From DATFJT01 sp965230755 (GTDB lineage: Bacteria; Bacteroidota; Bacteroidia; Chitinophagales; Saprospiraceae): a DNA stretch of 64,000 nt. Positions 52,174-61,345 of the stretch are shown here, piece after piece. The stretch spans positions 124,001-188,000 of the forward strand of contig CBDDLT010000004.1 in NCBI GenBank assembly GCA_965230755.1. Direction: 5' to 3'. Every line of letters begins with the position of its first letter. Within the stretch, counting starts at the first letter, position 1. The translations under genes and the position numbers were made by a program. Below the pieces are notes generated by a model, which was not told the DNA's origin, did not search any database, and worked only from the letters and a program-made list of their open reading frames with translations.

Positions 52174-55100
52174 ATGGCTCACCCTTTAATTCCGGATTTT
52201 ATATTAAATCAATATCGCAAAAAAGAATTTAACGGTTCTTTTAAGGGCTATACTATAATAATAGATATCAAGGGCTATACCAGTTACACGCAGGAGATCA
52301 TCAAAAATCATCCAACAGAAGGAGTAGAGCTAATTTCAGAATTGCTGAACCAACTCTTTGGTCCACAGGTACAAATCATTTACGACTTTGGAGCTTTTAT
52401 ACCTTATTTTGCCGGAGATGCTTATACCATAATTTTTCCTTCGGAAAATTCGAACAACACGGAAGAAGTAGTGCAATTATGTCGAGAGCTTCGCAGCCAA
52501 CTTCACGAAAATGAGAAACTTCCCAAGGATAAACTGGGGATAAAAATTTCTCTAGATTATGGTGATGTTCACTGGCTAATAGATGGAGAAGAAGATTCTA
52601 AATTTTATCTTTTCTACGGTCCTTTGATCAATCAGACTGCAGAATTAAATGCTGAACTGAGTAAAAATGAGATTCGACTTGGAGCTAATCTTGCCTCTAC
52701 GTACACCTATGAAGAGAAAGGCAACAAAGCGGTCCAAATTCCTGAAATCATTGACTCTACTAGAGCCTCATGGCCAGAGGAAGAACTACTAGAATTGTTT
52801 TATCCTCAGATAGATAACATACTCAATGCTAGAAATGAATTCAGAGATGTCATCAGCATTTTTGTACGGTTTGGTTTTGAGGAAGAGATCGATGTTGAGG
52901 CTCTAAAGTCCTGCGTGCAATGGTGTCGGAAGTACCAAATTCACATAAAAGAAATTGAGTCAGGAGATAAAGGTCTTATGCTTTTCGGATTTCTAGGTGC
53001 TCCTACCACTTTCATTAACCTTAAGAAAAGAGCCATTTCCTGGGCATTGGATTGTTCTAATTCACTCCGGGAGATGAAAGGCCTAAAGTTCAAGATAGCG
53101 ATGAATCTTGGGAGGGTTTATTGCGGATTTATCGGTGGGGCCCAAAGACTTCAATACGGCATTGTCGGGCATAGTGTGAATTGCGCCAGTCGCTTTCTCA
53201 AGATAGGATCGGATAATTCGATCATTATTGATAAGAGCATGATCATCTCAGGGGTAGATATTAAATATGAGACTACGAGCCTGCTCAAGGGAGTGGAAAA
53301 GCCCATTGATCTCTACAGTGTTCGGGGCCTAGATATAAGGGATACAAACCGGACACCCCTACTGGGTAGAGATAAGGAGTTTTCAGCCATCAAACTACTC
53401 GTTGCTCAATACGAAATGGACGAGGCCAATGAAAACCTCTTAATCCTTGGAGAAGCAGGTGTTGGAAAAAGTCGTCTGCTACAAGAATTAAAGAAACATG
53501 TCAAAGCCAATACAGAAGTACTTTATGTGAGCCTCTACTGTAATGAAATAGATTACTCTGCTTTCCTCCCATTCATCAATTACCTCAAGGCCATCTTTGA
53601 CTTCAGACCTGGGTTCGTTTACAAGACTCTAGAAAGGAGGATTCAACCTTTGACCAAATCGCTCAACGCCCTAGAACAGAAGAGAATATTAGAAGTCTTT
53701 GCCATCCTTTTGGGGCTGCCTTTTAGAAAGGGCTTTTTCAAGTCTCTTGATGCTCAATCTCAGTTTAACATCATTAAGGAGAGCTTTATCAATTTCTTCA
53801 AGGCATTTTCTTCCGGGAAAAAGTTGATCATCAAAATTGACGATATTCAGTGGATTGATTATGCGACGATATCGCTCTTGAAGGATCTAAACAATACCTT
53901 GGATCCTTTGCTGATTTTCTCATCACGACCTCATGAAAATGCGCAAGAAGATCTGGTCAACTTCCTTTTCGAAGATTTGGAATATCAGACCATTCAACTG
54001 TATCCAATTGGCTTTGATGCGGTAAAAGGAATTGTTGAATATCATCAAGAGCAGAAAGTAGATGATGAAAGTGTAGAAGTATTATTGGCTGCTTCCAACG
54101 GCAATCCATTTTTTTTAGATCAAATCATCAAGTACGTTTCGGAAACTGAAGGATGGTTACAAAAGGATGGTGCACTACGCCTTAAGTCGAAGGAGATAGA
54201 ATTGAAGGACGGAATGCAAAGTGTTCTGTTGTCTCGAATCGATCGACTGGATTTTAATGTCCGAGAGGCGGTAAAACATGCCGCAGTATTGGGATTGGAA
54301 TTCGAAGAGAATATATTCTCAACGATGCTTAAGATGAACGGTGAAAACCAGCTAAATGGAAAGGGTTTTCAGCATGTTATCGGCTCTGGCCTGGAGAATC
54401 AGGTATGGAGAAGATTGGAGAACAACAGGTATGTCTTTAGTCATGCCCTACTGAGGGATGCCATCTACAATATGCAAGCGACCAGTGATCTAAAACAAAA
54501 ACATCTTGTCGCGGCACAAGCCATAGAAACGGAATATGCGGATCGCCTTTCGAATAAATACTTTTCTCTCCTGCACCACTACGAGAAAGCGCAGCGAATA
54601 AAGGAATACAAAAAGTACTTGCTCTTAGTAGCAGATTATTCAAAGGAAAACTATAGAAGTTACGATGCTTTGAAGTTTTACAACCGGTATCTTAAACTGG
54701 ACCTGACTTCGAAGGAAAAGATTAAAGCTTATTTTCAAATTTTTGAACTGCATGAATTGCTTGGAGCTTGGGATGAAGCCGGTGAAGTGATTCAGAAAGT
54801 TTTTGAAATTCTTGAATCGGATTATGAGAATCGCCTGTTTCTCGGTATCGCAAAAAGACTTCAAGGCCAACATCTGACGCTTTTAGGAGACTACGAAAGA
54901 GCTGAAGTATCACTTCAGGAGGCCATGGAAATTTTTGAACATTTCGACGATAAGAAGGGGACCATTTCCTGTCTTGATGCTCTGGGTACCTTGTGCTTCA
55001 GACAAAGTGATTATCCTCAAGCGGTAATCTATTTTGAGGGCGCGGTAGAATTGGTTGAAAATATGCCAAATAGCCTACCTAATTTCTCCAGTATAGGGAA

Positions 55101-55938
55101 ACTGGGCTTGACATTCATGAATTTAGGTGAGCTCGAAAAGGGTATCAATATCCTGGAACAATATTTAAAATCTCCGGACATCAGTAAACTTGAGGAATGT
55201 GTTCTATCCATCAATATTGGAATTATCAAACAAGAATACGGAGACTTTGACGGTTCCGAGTATAATTTCCACAACGGTCTTCACATCGCTCAATTAATCG
55301 GCAACAAAAGATTCCTATCCATTGCCTATGGAAGTTTGGGTTCGATCTACCTTTTAAATGGACGAGATAAGCTGGCATGGGAATATTTGGAGGCTGACCT
55401 TAGCATAACCAACGAGCTGGGCGACAAACAAGGAAAGTCGATAGTATATGGATTGTTGGGAGAGTATCATTTGTATTTTGGCAATGCGAATTCCTCCTTT
55501 GCCTATTTTAAAAAACAACATCAAATTGCCTCTGAGCTGGGATATACAAAAGGAGTTCTGAAATCAGTAGCTGGTACGATGGAGGCCCATTTTAAGATGG
55601 GTGACTACGAAAAAATACAAGAAATTTTCGACGATATCCCGGAAAATTATTTGGCTCATAACAGCACAACTTTCAACCTACTTATTCCTCTTATTAAAGC
55701 CGCTATACTAGGCGAGGATCAAGCCAGCTATTCGAAGTGGTACGGGACTTTGGAGAGACTTCATCGTACGATCAATACGCCTTATACCGGATTTTATAAG
55801 TCCTGGTTCGAGAACTTCAATAATAATAGAGAGCACCTGCGCACGGCCATCAATGAATACTTCCTGAACAATTCGATATACAATTCGACAGTTTATATAG
55901 AACTCAACAAGAATTTAATGAATGACTTACGGTTATAA
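52174..55938 (+). CDS. Soluble adenylyl cyclase (ADCY10)-like protein: two cyclase domains, P-loop NTPase, TPR-like repeats
   Basis: This 1254-residue protein has the order C1 cyclase (about 20-180), C2 cyclase (about 225-385), P-loop NTPase with GEAGVGKS (426-433), a helical region and TPR-like repeats (about 870-1160). C1 supplies two candidate metal aspartates, Asp31 (IIIDIKGYT) and Asp82 (YFAGDAYTI). C2 carries Lys266 (SGDKGLML), and Asn336 and Arg340 in GHSVNCASRFL. C1 lacks the Asn/Arg pair and C2 lacks the Asp pair, so one composite catalytic site is likely. It probably makes a cyclic nucleotide. Base specificity is uncertain because the residue before IVGHSVN is Gly329. No signal peptide was seen. 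Confidence 0.82.
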   Translation: MAHPLIPDFILNQYRKKEFNGSFKGYTIIIDIKGYTSYTQEIIKNHPTEGVELISELLNQLFGPQVQIIYDFGAFIPYFAGDAYTIIFPSENSNNTEEVVQLCRELRSQLHENEKLPKDKLGIKISLDYGDVHWLIDGEEDSKFYLFYGPLINQTAELNAELSKNEIRLGANLASTYTYEEKGNKAVQIPEIIDSTRASWPEEELLELFYPQIDNILNARNEFRDVISIFVRFGFEEEIDVEALKSCVQWCRKYQIHIKEIESGDKGLMLFGFLGAPTTFINLKKRAISWALDCSNSLREMKGLKFKIAMNLGRVYCGFIGGAQRLQYGIVGHSVNCASRFLKIGSDNSIIIDKSMIISGVDIKYETTSLLKGVEKPIDLYSVRGLDIRDTNRTPLLGRDKEFSAIKLLVAQYEMDEANENLLILGEAGVGKSRLLQELKKHVKANTEVLYVSLYCNEIDYSAFLPFINYLKAIFDFRPGFVYKTLERRIQPLTKSLNALEQKRILEVFAILLGLPFRKGFFKSLDAQSQFNIIKESFINFFKAFSSGKKLIIKIDDIQWIDYATISLLKDLNNTLDPLLIFSSRPHENAQEDLVNFLFEDLEYQTIQLYPIGFDAVKGIVEYHQEQKVDDESVEVLLAASNGNPFFLDQIIKYVSETEGWLQKDGALRLKSKEIELKDGMQSVLLSRIDRLDFNVREAVKHAAVLGLEFEENIFSTMLKMNGENQLNGKGFQHVIGSGLENQVWRRLENNRYVFSHALLRDAIYNMQATSDLKQKHLVAAQAIETEYADRLSNKYFSLLHHYEKAQRIKEYKKYLLLVADYSKENYRSYDALKFYNRYLKLDLTSKEKIKAYFQIFELHELLGAWDEAGEVIQKVFEILESDYENRLFLGIAKRLQGQHLTLLGDYERAEVSLQEAMEIFEHFDDKKGTISCLDALGTLCFRQSDYPQAVIYFEGAVELVENMPNSLPNFSSIGKLGLTFMNLGELEKGINILEQYLKSPDISKLEECVLSINIGIIKQEYGDFDGSEYNFHNGLHIAQLIGNKRFLSIAYGSLGSIYLLNGRDKLAWEYLEADLSITNELGDKQGKSIVYGLLGEYHLYFGNANSSFAYFKKQHQIASELGYTKGVLKSVAGTMEAHFKMGDYEKIQEIFDDIPENYLAHNSTTFNLLIPLIKAAILGEDQASYSKWYGTLERLHRTINTPYTGFYKSWFENFNNNREHLRTAINEYFLNNSIYNSTVYIELNKNLMNDLRL

Positions 55939-56806
55939 TCATACTGCATTTTTTATCTCGTTGCTCATTTTTATGAGTGCCATAGCTTGTCGAAGCCAGC
56001 ATCAGGACCAATATCCGGAAGCATCGGGAATGCCATTTAAGATTAATCAGCCCGATTCTACTTTTTATCTTCCCTTTGAGTTGATTGAAGTTTCGGGGCT
56101 AAGTGTTTATGACCAGACCTTGTATGCCGTTCAAGATGAGATGGGGGTTTTGTATCAATTGAATGATCAGTTCAAAATAAAGAACCGACTACAATTTGAG
56201 GGCCCGGGAGATTTCGAAGCATTGACACGGGATGACAATAATTTCTACACCATTACCAGTAAGGGACATATTTATTGTATCCCAATTTTAGGTGTGGATG
56301 CAGTACGCATAAAGGCCGAGCTTCCTAAAACCTGTGATTTTGAAGGGATGTACTATGCGGATAGCTCTCTGTACATCATTTCGAAAGGACGTTGTGATGA
56401 CAAGGAATTCGACACCAAAAACAGGTGCATTTTCGAAGTAAATCTCAGGAATGGGAAAACAAAATTGAATAGAGAACACAAGTATTCATCCATAAAGAAG
56501 AAACTGAAGGTCGAGGATGATCATTTCGAATATTGTGGCATAAAACGACAGTTTGAAAAACCTAAGCCCAGCGGAATGGCTGTTGACCCCATTGATGGTT
56601 CCATTTATATTATTCACGCCAGGGGAAGACTCTTGGTTAAGACGGATTCCGAAGGTGAAATACAGGATCTTCTTATTCTCAATCCCAAGTTCTACCCTCA
56701 AGCAGAAGGCATCGCTTTTGATGAAAAAGGAAACCTATTTATATCCAATGAAGGACAAAATAGTGCGGCCATGTTACACAAAGTGATGCGACTCACGGAG
56801 AATTGA
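55922..56806 (+). CDS. SdiA-regulated-type lipoprotein
   Basis: This 294-residue protein has a lipoprotein signal (FFISLLIFMSAIAC). A beta-propeller-like domain of the SdiA-regulated family follows, with ELIEVSGLSVYDQTLYAVQDE, FEGPGDFEALTRDDNNFYTIT, CDFEGMYYADSSLYIIS and SGMAVDPIDGSIYIIHA plus a final AEGIAFDEKGNLFISNEG. The function is unknown. Its start overlaps the end of the cyclase gene by 17 bp, so the two are cotranscribed and perhaps linked in function. It is likely exposed at the periplasm or cell surface. Confidence 0.85.
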   Translation: MTYGYNHTAFFISLLIFMSAIACRSQHQDQYPEASGMPFKINQPDSTFYLPFELIEVSGLSVYDQTLYAVQDEMGVLYQLNDQFKIKNRLQFEGPGDFEALTRDDNNFYTITSKGHIYCIPILGVDAVRIKAELPKTCDFEGMYYADSSLYIISKGRCDDKEFDTKNRCIFEVNLRNGKTKLNREHKYSSIKKKLKVEDDHFEYCGIKRQFEKPKPSGMAVDPIDGSIYIIHARGRLLVKTDSEGEIQDLLILNPKFYPQAEGIAFDEKGNLFISNEGQNSAAMLHKVMRLTEN

Positions 56807-56849
56807 TTTTTTAGTATTATTTTTGATATATAAAATCAAAAAGCAATAT

Positions 56850-58100
56850 ATGAGCATTGTAGAAATGAGGGTGCCTACTATAGGTGAGTCTATTACAGAG
56901 GTAACCTTATCGGAGTGGTTGATCGGTGATGGGGAGTACGTAGAACTGGATCAATACATTTGTGAGTTCGAATCGGATAAGGCAACCTTAGAATTCCCGG
57001 CGGAAGCCAGTGGTATTCTTATTCATGTTGCGAAGGTAGATGACGACTTAGAAATTGGGGCTTTGGTAGCAAAAATTGATACTTCGGCTTCGAAAGATGC
57101 TCCTGCTAAAGAGGCCAAGGCTGAAGAACCAGCGGCAGTTGAACCACCAAAAGAAAAAGAAGTGGCTGCGTCAGCTCCTGCAACAGCTTCTTCAAGCACA
57201 TATGCAAGCAATCATCCGAGTCCATCGGCTGCTAAGATAATGGCCGAAAAGAACATAGATCCAGCTTCTGTTAATGGCTCTGGAAGAGATGGAAGAATCA
57301 CGAAAGAAGATGCGCAACGTGCTGAAACTGCTAATAAAACAGAAGCTAAAGAAGTCACGGTCAGCGCGGAAAGTCCGGCGACAAGCCCTACCCTTTTCAG
57401 TCGAAACGACAGAAGAGAGAAGATGAGTCGTATGCGGCGTACGATTGCCAAGAGATTGGTCAGTGCGAAAAACACTACGGCCATGTTGACCACGTTCAAC
57501 GAAGTGGATCTAACGGAAATCATGGCACTCAGAAAGAAGTATCAGGAGAAATTTGTCGAAAAATACGGCATCAAACTCGGCTTCATGTCACTGTTTGCCA
57601 AGGCTTGTGCAAAGACGCTCATGGAGATGCCAGGAGTTAATGCGACCATAGACGACGACCATCTGATCTATCACGATTATGTTGATATTTCTATTGCTAT
57701 ATCCACTCCAAATGGTTTGGTAGTGCCTCCGGTACACAATGTTGAGTCTTTGAGCTTTGCTCAAATCGAAAACAAGATTAAGGAATTGGCCATCAAAGCT
57801 AGAGAGGGCACCTTAAGTCTTAAGGAGATGCAGGGTGGTACATTCACGATAACCAACGGTGGAATCTTTGGATCAATGATGAGTACGCCAATTCTCAATG
57901 AGCCTCAGTCGGCCATTTTGGGTATGCATACCATACAGCAAAGACCAGTAGCGGTGAATGGGCAAGTGGAAATTAGGCCAATGATGTATCTGGCCCTGTC
58001 CTACGATCACAGAGTTATTGATGGTAGTTCTTCGGTTACATTCCTTGTGAAAGTGAAAAAGTTGCTCGAAGATCCGACGACACTATTTCTTGATTTATAG
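56850..58100 (+). CDS. odhB: Dihydrolipoamide succinyltransferase (2-oxoglutarate dehydrogenase E2)
   Basis: This 416-residue protein has a lipoyl domain with Lys44 in CEFESDKATLEFPAE, an Ala/Glu/Pro-rich linker, an E3-binding domain (PSPSAAKIMAEKNIDP), a second linker and the acyltransferase core with MFTITNGGIFGS-like FTITNGGIFGSMMSTPI and the active site LSYDHRVIDG. The SDKATLEFPAE context and core are of the succinyltransferase kind. The partner sucA is not adjacent. ATG 56850 fits the conserved start MSIVEMRVPTIGES. A TTG at 56823 is an unlikely alternative. Confidence 0.95.
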   Translation: MSIVEMRVPTIGESITEVTLSEWLIGDGEYVELDQYICEFESDKATLEFPAEASGILIHVAKVDDDLEIGALVAKIDTSASKDAPAKEAKAEEPAAVEPPKEKEVAASAPATASSSTYASNHPSPSAAKIMAEKNIDPASVNGSGRDGRITKEDAQRAETANKTEAKEVTVSAESPATSPTLFSRNDRREKMSRMRRTIAKRLVSAKNTTAMLTTFNEVDLTEIMALRKKYQEKFVEKYGIKLGFMSLFAKACAKTLMEMPGVNATIDDDHLIYHDYVDISIAISTPNGLVVPPVHNVESLSFAQIENKIKELAIKAREGTLSLKEMQGGTFTITNGGIFGSMMSTPILNEPQSAILGMHTIQQRPVAVNGQVEIRPMMYLALSYDHRVIDGSSSVTFLVKVKKLLEDPTTLFLDL

Positions 58101-58108
58101 ATTCGACC

Positions 58109-58612
58109 ATGACCGTTGCGGAATTTCTGGAATTGATTAGCAATAATCCGTTTATTCTAATCCTCTATTTTAGTACTATGCCATTCATTGCCCTTTTGGC
58201 TTTGATATTTGGCAAAGGTGAAGGACATCTAAGTCCATGGAAGTACCTGTACACTTGCTTGGTATATATGGTGTGTATCCCTGGAATTTTCGGCATTGCC
58301 ATGGTCTTACAGAGCTTACTGATAGAACGGCAGAGCTTTATGAATCTGAATATCTATGTGACGCTCTTGCCCCTAGTTTCTATGGCATTGACCTTATTTC
58401 TCATTAAGCGCAATGTCCCCTTGGATTACGTACCGGGTTTTGATCGTATCACGGGTTTTATGATGATGATATTCGTTTGTATCGTTTTCTTTTGGGCCTT
58501 GACTAGAATAAGAGTGTTGGCTGTTACTTACATTCCGTTCCACTACTTCTTGATTGTATTCCTAGGACTTTTGTTGTTGATGGTCTTTGGATGGAGGCGA
58601 TTGTTTAAGTAG
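58109..58612 (+). CDS. Hypothetical membrane protein
   Basis: This 167-residue protein has about four hydrophobic segments (FILILYFSTMPFIALLALIF, YLYTCLVYMVCIPGIFGIAM, LPLVSMALTLFLI and FHYFLIVFLGLLLLMVFGW). I do not recognise the family. It starts 8 bp after odhB, so it is cotranscribed with it. No catalytic motif is visible. Its real protein character is supported by the consistent hydrophobic-segment spacing and the tight spacing to odhB. Confidence 0.75.
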   Translation: MTVAEFLELISNNPFILILYFSTMPFIALLALIFGKGEGHLSPWKYLYTCLVYMVCIPGIFGIAMVLQSLLIERQSFMNLNIYVTLLPLVSMALTLFLIKRNVPLDYVPGFDRITGFMMMIFVCIVFFWALTRIRVLAVTYIPFHYFLIVFLGLLLLMVFGWRRLFK

Positions 58613-59024
58613 GCACAAAAACTGTTTTCCAACAATCTTTTACTAATTAATCAGAGCTTGTAAAAATAAGGTACATACTGCACCAGTTCGTAAGTTCCAT
58701 TAAATTTACCTCGAATAAAGACTATATTTGATAGTATCATATGATAGTATCATGTCGTTTGATATACCTCTTACTTCGTATCTTATACGTTGATTTTCTG
58801 CCATTTACTACAATACACCCATTTATAGATGATTTGATCCCTTCTATTTAATTAGGCGTACAACCACAAGGCTAGAGAGAAACTCTGTATACCTCACAAT
58901 ATTTTTAGAATATACTCTAATAGGAGGTTACAGATACAAATTCTACCTTTACTTATAATGCGATAACGATTCTTTTATAATAGAATTTATACTGTCATCA
59001 GACTTCACGAGAAATAAAGACGAT
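58613..59024. other. Intergenic region with a tandem near-palindrome
   Basis: About 410 bp without a credible ORF. It holds a TATATTTG box (58723-58730) and two 13-bp tandem copies of TGATAGTATCA at 58729-58752. The remaining sequence is AT rich and unassigned. Nothing in it looks like a tRNA or known riboswitch. Confidence 0.6.
58729..58752. promoter_or_regulatory. Tandem near-palindromic sites (TGATAGTATCA x2), possible operator
   Basis: TGATAGTATCA occurs at 58729-58739 and again at 58742-58752. Each copy is a dyad (TGATA-G-TATCA). The first overlaps a -7-like TATATTTG at 58723-58730, a natural place for a repressor. Downstream on the plus strand the next gene starts 272 bp away. Confidence 0.4.
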
Positions 59025-59717
59025 ATGAAAGTTATTTATGTTTTTTTATTAGTTATTCTCTGTTATTCATGTAAAACCGAGACCAAAAAAGAATTCGATT
59101 CGAAAACGAAAGAAGTTCAAAATTCAGCTCAATTAGACACGCTCGGATTAGCGAATTTCATATCGCATTTTGAGTTGGATAAAGATGGCTCTTTAAAGTT
59201 TCAAGTTTCCGAAACGAGCCAATTTGCAGTATTACATGGTTACATAGATAGTACAACTCCTGCGAAAACTCAAAAATTCATTGAGTCCTATCCGGACATT
59301 AAGACTCTTGTGTTTATGCAGATTGACGGCAGTAAAGATGATGATGCAAACCTAAAAGCATGTCAATTACTGAATCAACAAACTTATACACACTATCTTC
59401 CTGGTGTAGAGCAATATAATCAAGATGCATTCATTGCTTCTGGTGGGGTCGATATGTTTTTCTCGGGAAAATTCCGAATAGTTGAACCAACGGCTGAAGT
59501 TGGCGTTCACTCCTGGAATGACGGAATAAATGAGGCGACAGATTTTGCCAGAAATGATTCGATTCACTATGAGTATATCAACTATTATAAGAAAATTGGC
59601 TTATCCAATAAGGAAGCAGAAGATTTCTATTTTTTCACAATAAATTCAGCACCTCATGACAGCATTCATTTTATGAGCAATGAGGAAATAACACGATATA
59701 AACTTAGAAATGAATAA
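59025..59717 (+). CDS. Lipoprotein with ClpP/crotonase-like (COG3904-type) domain
   Basis: This 230-residue protein has a lipoprotein signal (VFLLVILCYSC). The later part has a ClpP-like pattern: PDIKTLVFMQIDGSKDDD, FIASGGVDMFFSGKFRIV with a candidate Ser in ASGG, and AEVGVHSWN with a candidate His. This resembles the periplasmic ClpP-like proteins of COG3904 (for example sequences with GGxxxAAG and GVHQ). Proteolytic activity is only a possibility. It stands alone between the long intergenic gap and an AraC regulator on the same strand. Confidence 0.7.
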   Translation: MKVIYVFLLVILCYSCKTETKKEFDSKTKEVQNSAQLDTLGLANFISHFELDKDGSLKFQVSETSQFAVLHGYIDSTTPAKTQKFIESYPDIKTLVFMQIDGSKDDDANLKACQLLNQQTYTHYLPGVEQYNQDAFIASGGVDMFFSGKFRIVEPTAEVGVHSWNDGINEATDFARNDSIHYEYINYYKKIGLSNKEAEDFYFFTINSAPHDSIHFMSNEEITRYKLRNE

Positions 59718-59794
59718 GATACATCCGATAAATCATCACACCCATTAACAATGTTAATATTAAAATATAAATCCTTTAAGAAAACAAGCTATAC

Positions 59795-60607
59795 ATGAAT
59801 TATCAAACATTTCAACCCCATTCGGACTTAAGCGCTTTGGTCAAATTCTATTGGACTTTGGAGGTTCCGTTTGACCCGAATAACCAGAAACAAAAAATTA
59901 TTCCGGATGGATGCATTGAAATGACCTTTAACCTAAAAGACAAGATTAAGCGGTACACATCGGAGAATGATTTTATCGTGCACCCTGATTCCATGGTGAT
60001 GGGTCAAAGAACAAAATCCTATTTCATAGAACCCATAGGAGATGTTGACTCCTTTGCGATTTGCTTTTATCCATATGGATTCGCCAATTTCGTAAGTACT
60101 CCCCTCGAAGAATTAGTGGATATAGAAATACCTATTGAAAGCCTATTTGGGGAGATTCCCGGAAAAACTTTAGAACAAAAAATCATTCAAGCCAAGAACA
60201 CTCAAGAGCGTATTGAAATCATCGAGAGCTTTCTTTTGGATAGACTTCATCAGCACTCTACCATCGAGAATTTGGTACAAACCACCGTTGATGTTCTTCT
60301 TGCAACCAACGGAACCAGTTCAATTCATAAAATATTGAAAGATGAGCCTTCCAAAAGGAGGCAGCTCGAAAGAAACTTCAAAAAGCAAATAGGCATTAGC
60401 CCAAAACAGTTAGGCAAAGTACTCCGTTTGCATACTGCTTTAAAGATGTTGCTCGATGAAAAAGAAAGCCTGACCAATATTGCATATGAAAGCGAATACT
60501 TCGACCAAGCCCATTTTATCAAGGACTTTAAAGAATTTATCGGAATTACTCCAAAGGAGTTCTTAGGAAACGAAAACATGGCCCTTGCTACTCTTTTCTA
60601 CAAGTAG
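59795..60607 (+). CDS. AraC family transcriptional regulator
   Basis: This 270-residue regulator has an N-terminal ligand-binding region of about 150 residues (NYQTFQPHSDLSALVKFYWT, IIPDGCIEMTFNL), the DUF6597-like kind. The C-terminal AraC-type HTH contains LLDEKESLTNIAYESEYFDQ and the closing FIKDFKEFIGITPKEFL. It is a cytoplasmic DNA-binding protein. The VOC lipoprotein gene lies 75 bp downstream and may be its target or merely a neighbour. Confidence 0.92.
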   Translation: MNYQTFQPHSDLSALVKFYWTLEVPFDPNNQKQKIIPDGCIEMTFNLKDKIKRYTSENDFIVHPDSMVMGQRTKSYFIEPIGDVDSFAICFYPYGFANFVSTPLEELVDIEIPIESLFGEIPGKTLEQKIIQAKNTQERIEIIESFLLDRLHQHSTIENLVQTTVDVLLATNGTSSIHKILKDEPSKRRQLERNFKKQIGISPKQLGKVLRLHTALKMLLDEKESLTNIAYESEYFDQAHFIKDFKEFIGITPKEFLGNENMALATLFYK

Positions 60608-60682
60608 CAACTCGTGTCGCATTTTTACAATTTCATTTGATGCTATGAAGATAGTTTTGCCCTGTCAAAATTATCAAGGTCA

Positions 60683-61177
60683 ATGAAAAGAATAATTCAA
60701 AGTGTCATCATTGTGTTTGCCATTGGTATTGTTGCTTGCAACCATCGAAGCAAACCCAATTCGGAATTAGTAAATCAAAATTTATCAACAGAAAAAAATG
60801 TAAGTGATATGAACAGTTATGTTTCAATATTTGAAATTCCAGCAACGGACATTTCTCGAGCAGTAAATTTTTACAAAGAAATTTTAGGGATAGAAATTGA
60901 AAGATTCGATTTTCCGGGAATGGAAATGGGATTATTTCCATATCAAGACCAAATAGTAACAGGAGTAATAATGAAAGGAGATGGTTACATTCCATCTTCT
61001 ACTGGAACAACTATTTATCTGAATGGTGGCGACAATCTTCAAATCATTCTCGACAAAGTGGAAGTAAATGGCGGAAAAATCATTATTCCCAAAACACCTC
61101 ACGCCGACGAAAGTGGCTACTTTGCTATTTTCCATGATTCTGAAGGAAACAAAATCGGACTTCATTCGCCAAATTAA
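60683..61177 (+). CDS. VOC (glyoxalase/bleomycin-resistance fold) lipoprotein
   Basis: This 164-residue protein has a lipoprotein signal (VIIVFAIGIVAC), a short polar linker, and then a VOC domain with EIPATDISRAVNFYKEILG, PYQDQIVTGVIM and FAIFHDSEGNKIGLHSP. VOC domains bind metal with paired beta-alpha-beta-beta-beta units. The domain is normally cytoplasmic, so a lipoprotein leader is unusual. A second ATG at 60810 (MNSYVS) would give a leaderless cytoplasmic form. A strong terminator follows. Confidence 0.82.
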   Translation: MKRIIQSVIIVFAIGIVACNHRSKPNSELVNQNLSTEKNVSDMNSYVSIFEIPATDISRAVNFYKEILGIEIERFDFPGMEMGLFPYQDQIVTGVIMKGDGYIPSSTGTTIYLNGGDNLQIILDKVEVNGGKIIIPKTPHADESGYFAIFHDSEGNKIGLHSPN

Positions 61178-61219
61178 AAAAGCCTAAGAGCACAGAAATT
61201 TACATCAGCAATTAGTCCT

Positions 61220-61253
61220 AGCGGTTTGAGTCTTCGCTCGAACCGCTTTTTCT
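61220..61253 (+). terminator. Intrinsic terminator
   Basis: AGCGGTTTGAG (61220-61230) pairs with CTCGAACCGCT (61237-61247) over 11 bp with one G-T pair. The loop is TCTTCG and TTTTTCT follows. It ends the AraC-VOC transcript. Confidence 0.92.
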
Positions 61254-61345
61254 ATTAATTCTGTATATTGGAACTATACGGAATGTCCGTTTGGCCTACT
61301 ATATAGGTTAGCAGTGCAGAAGATTCTGTATATAGAATAAAGATT

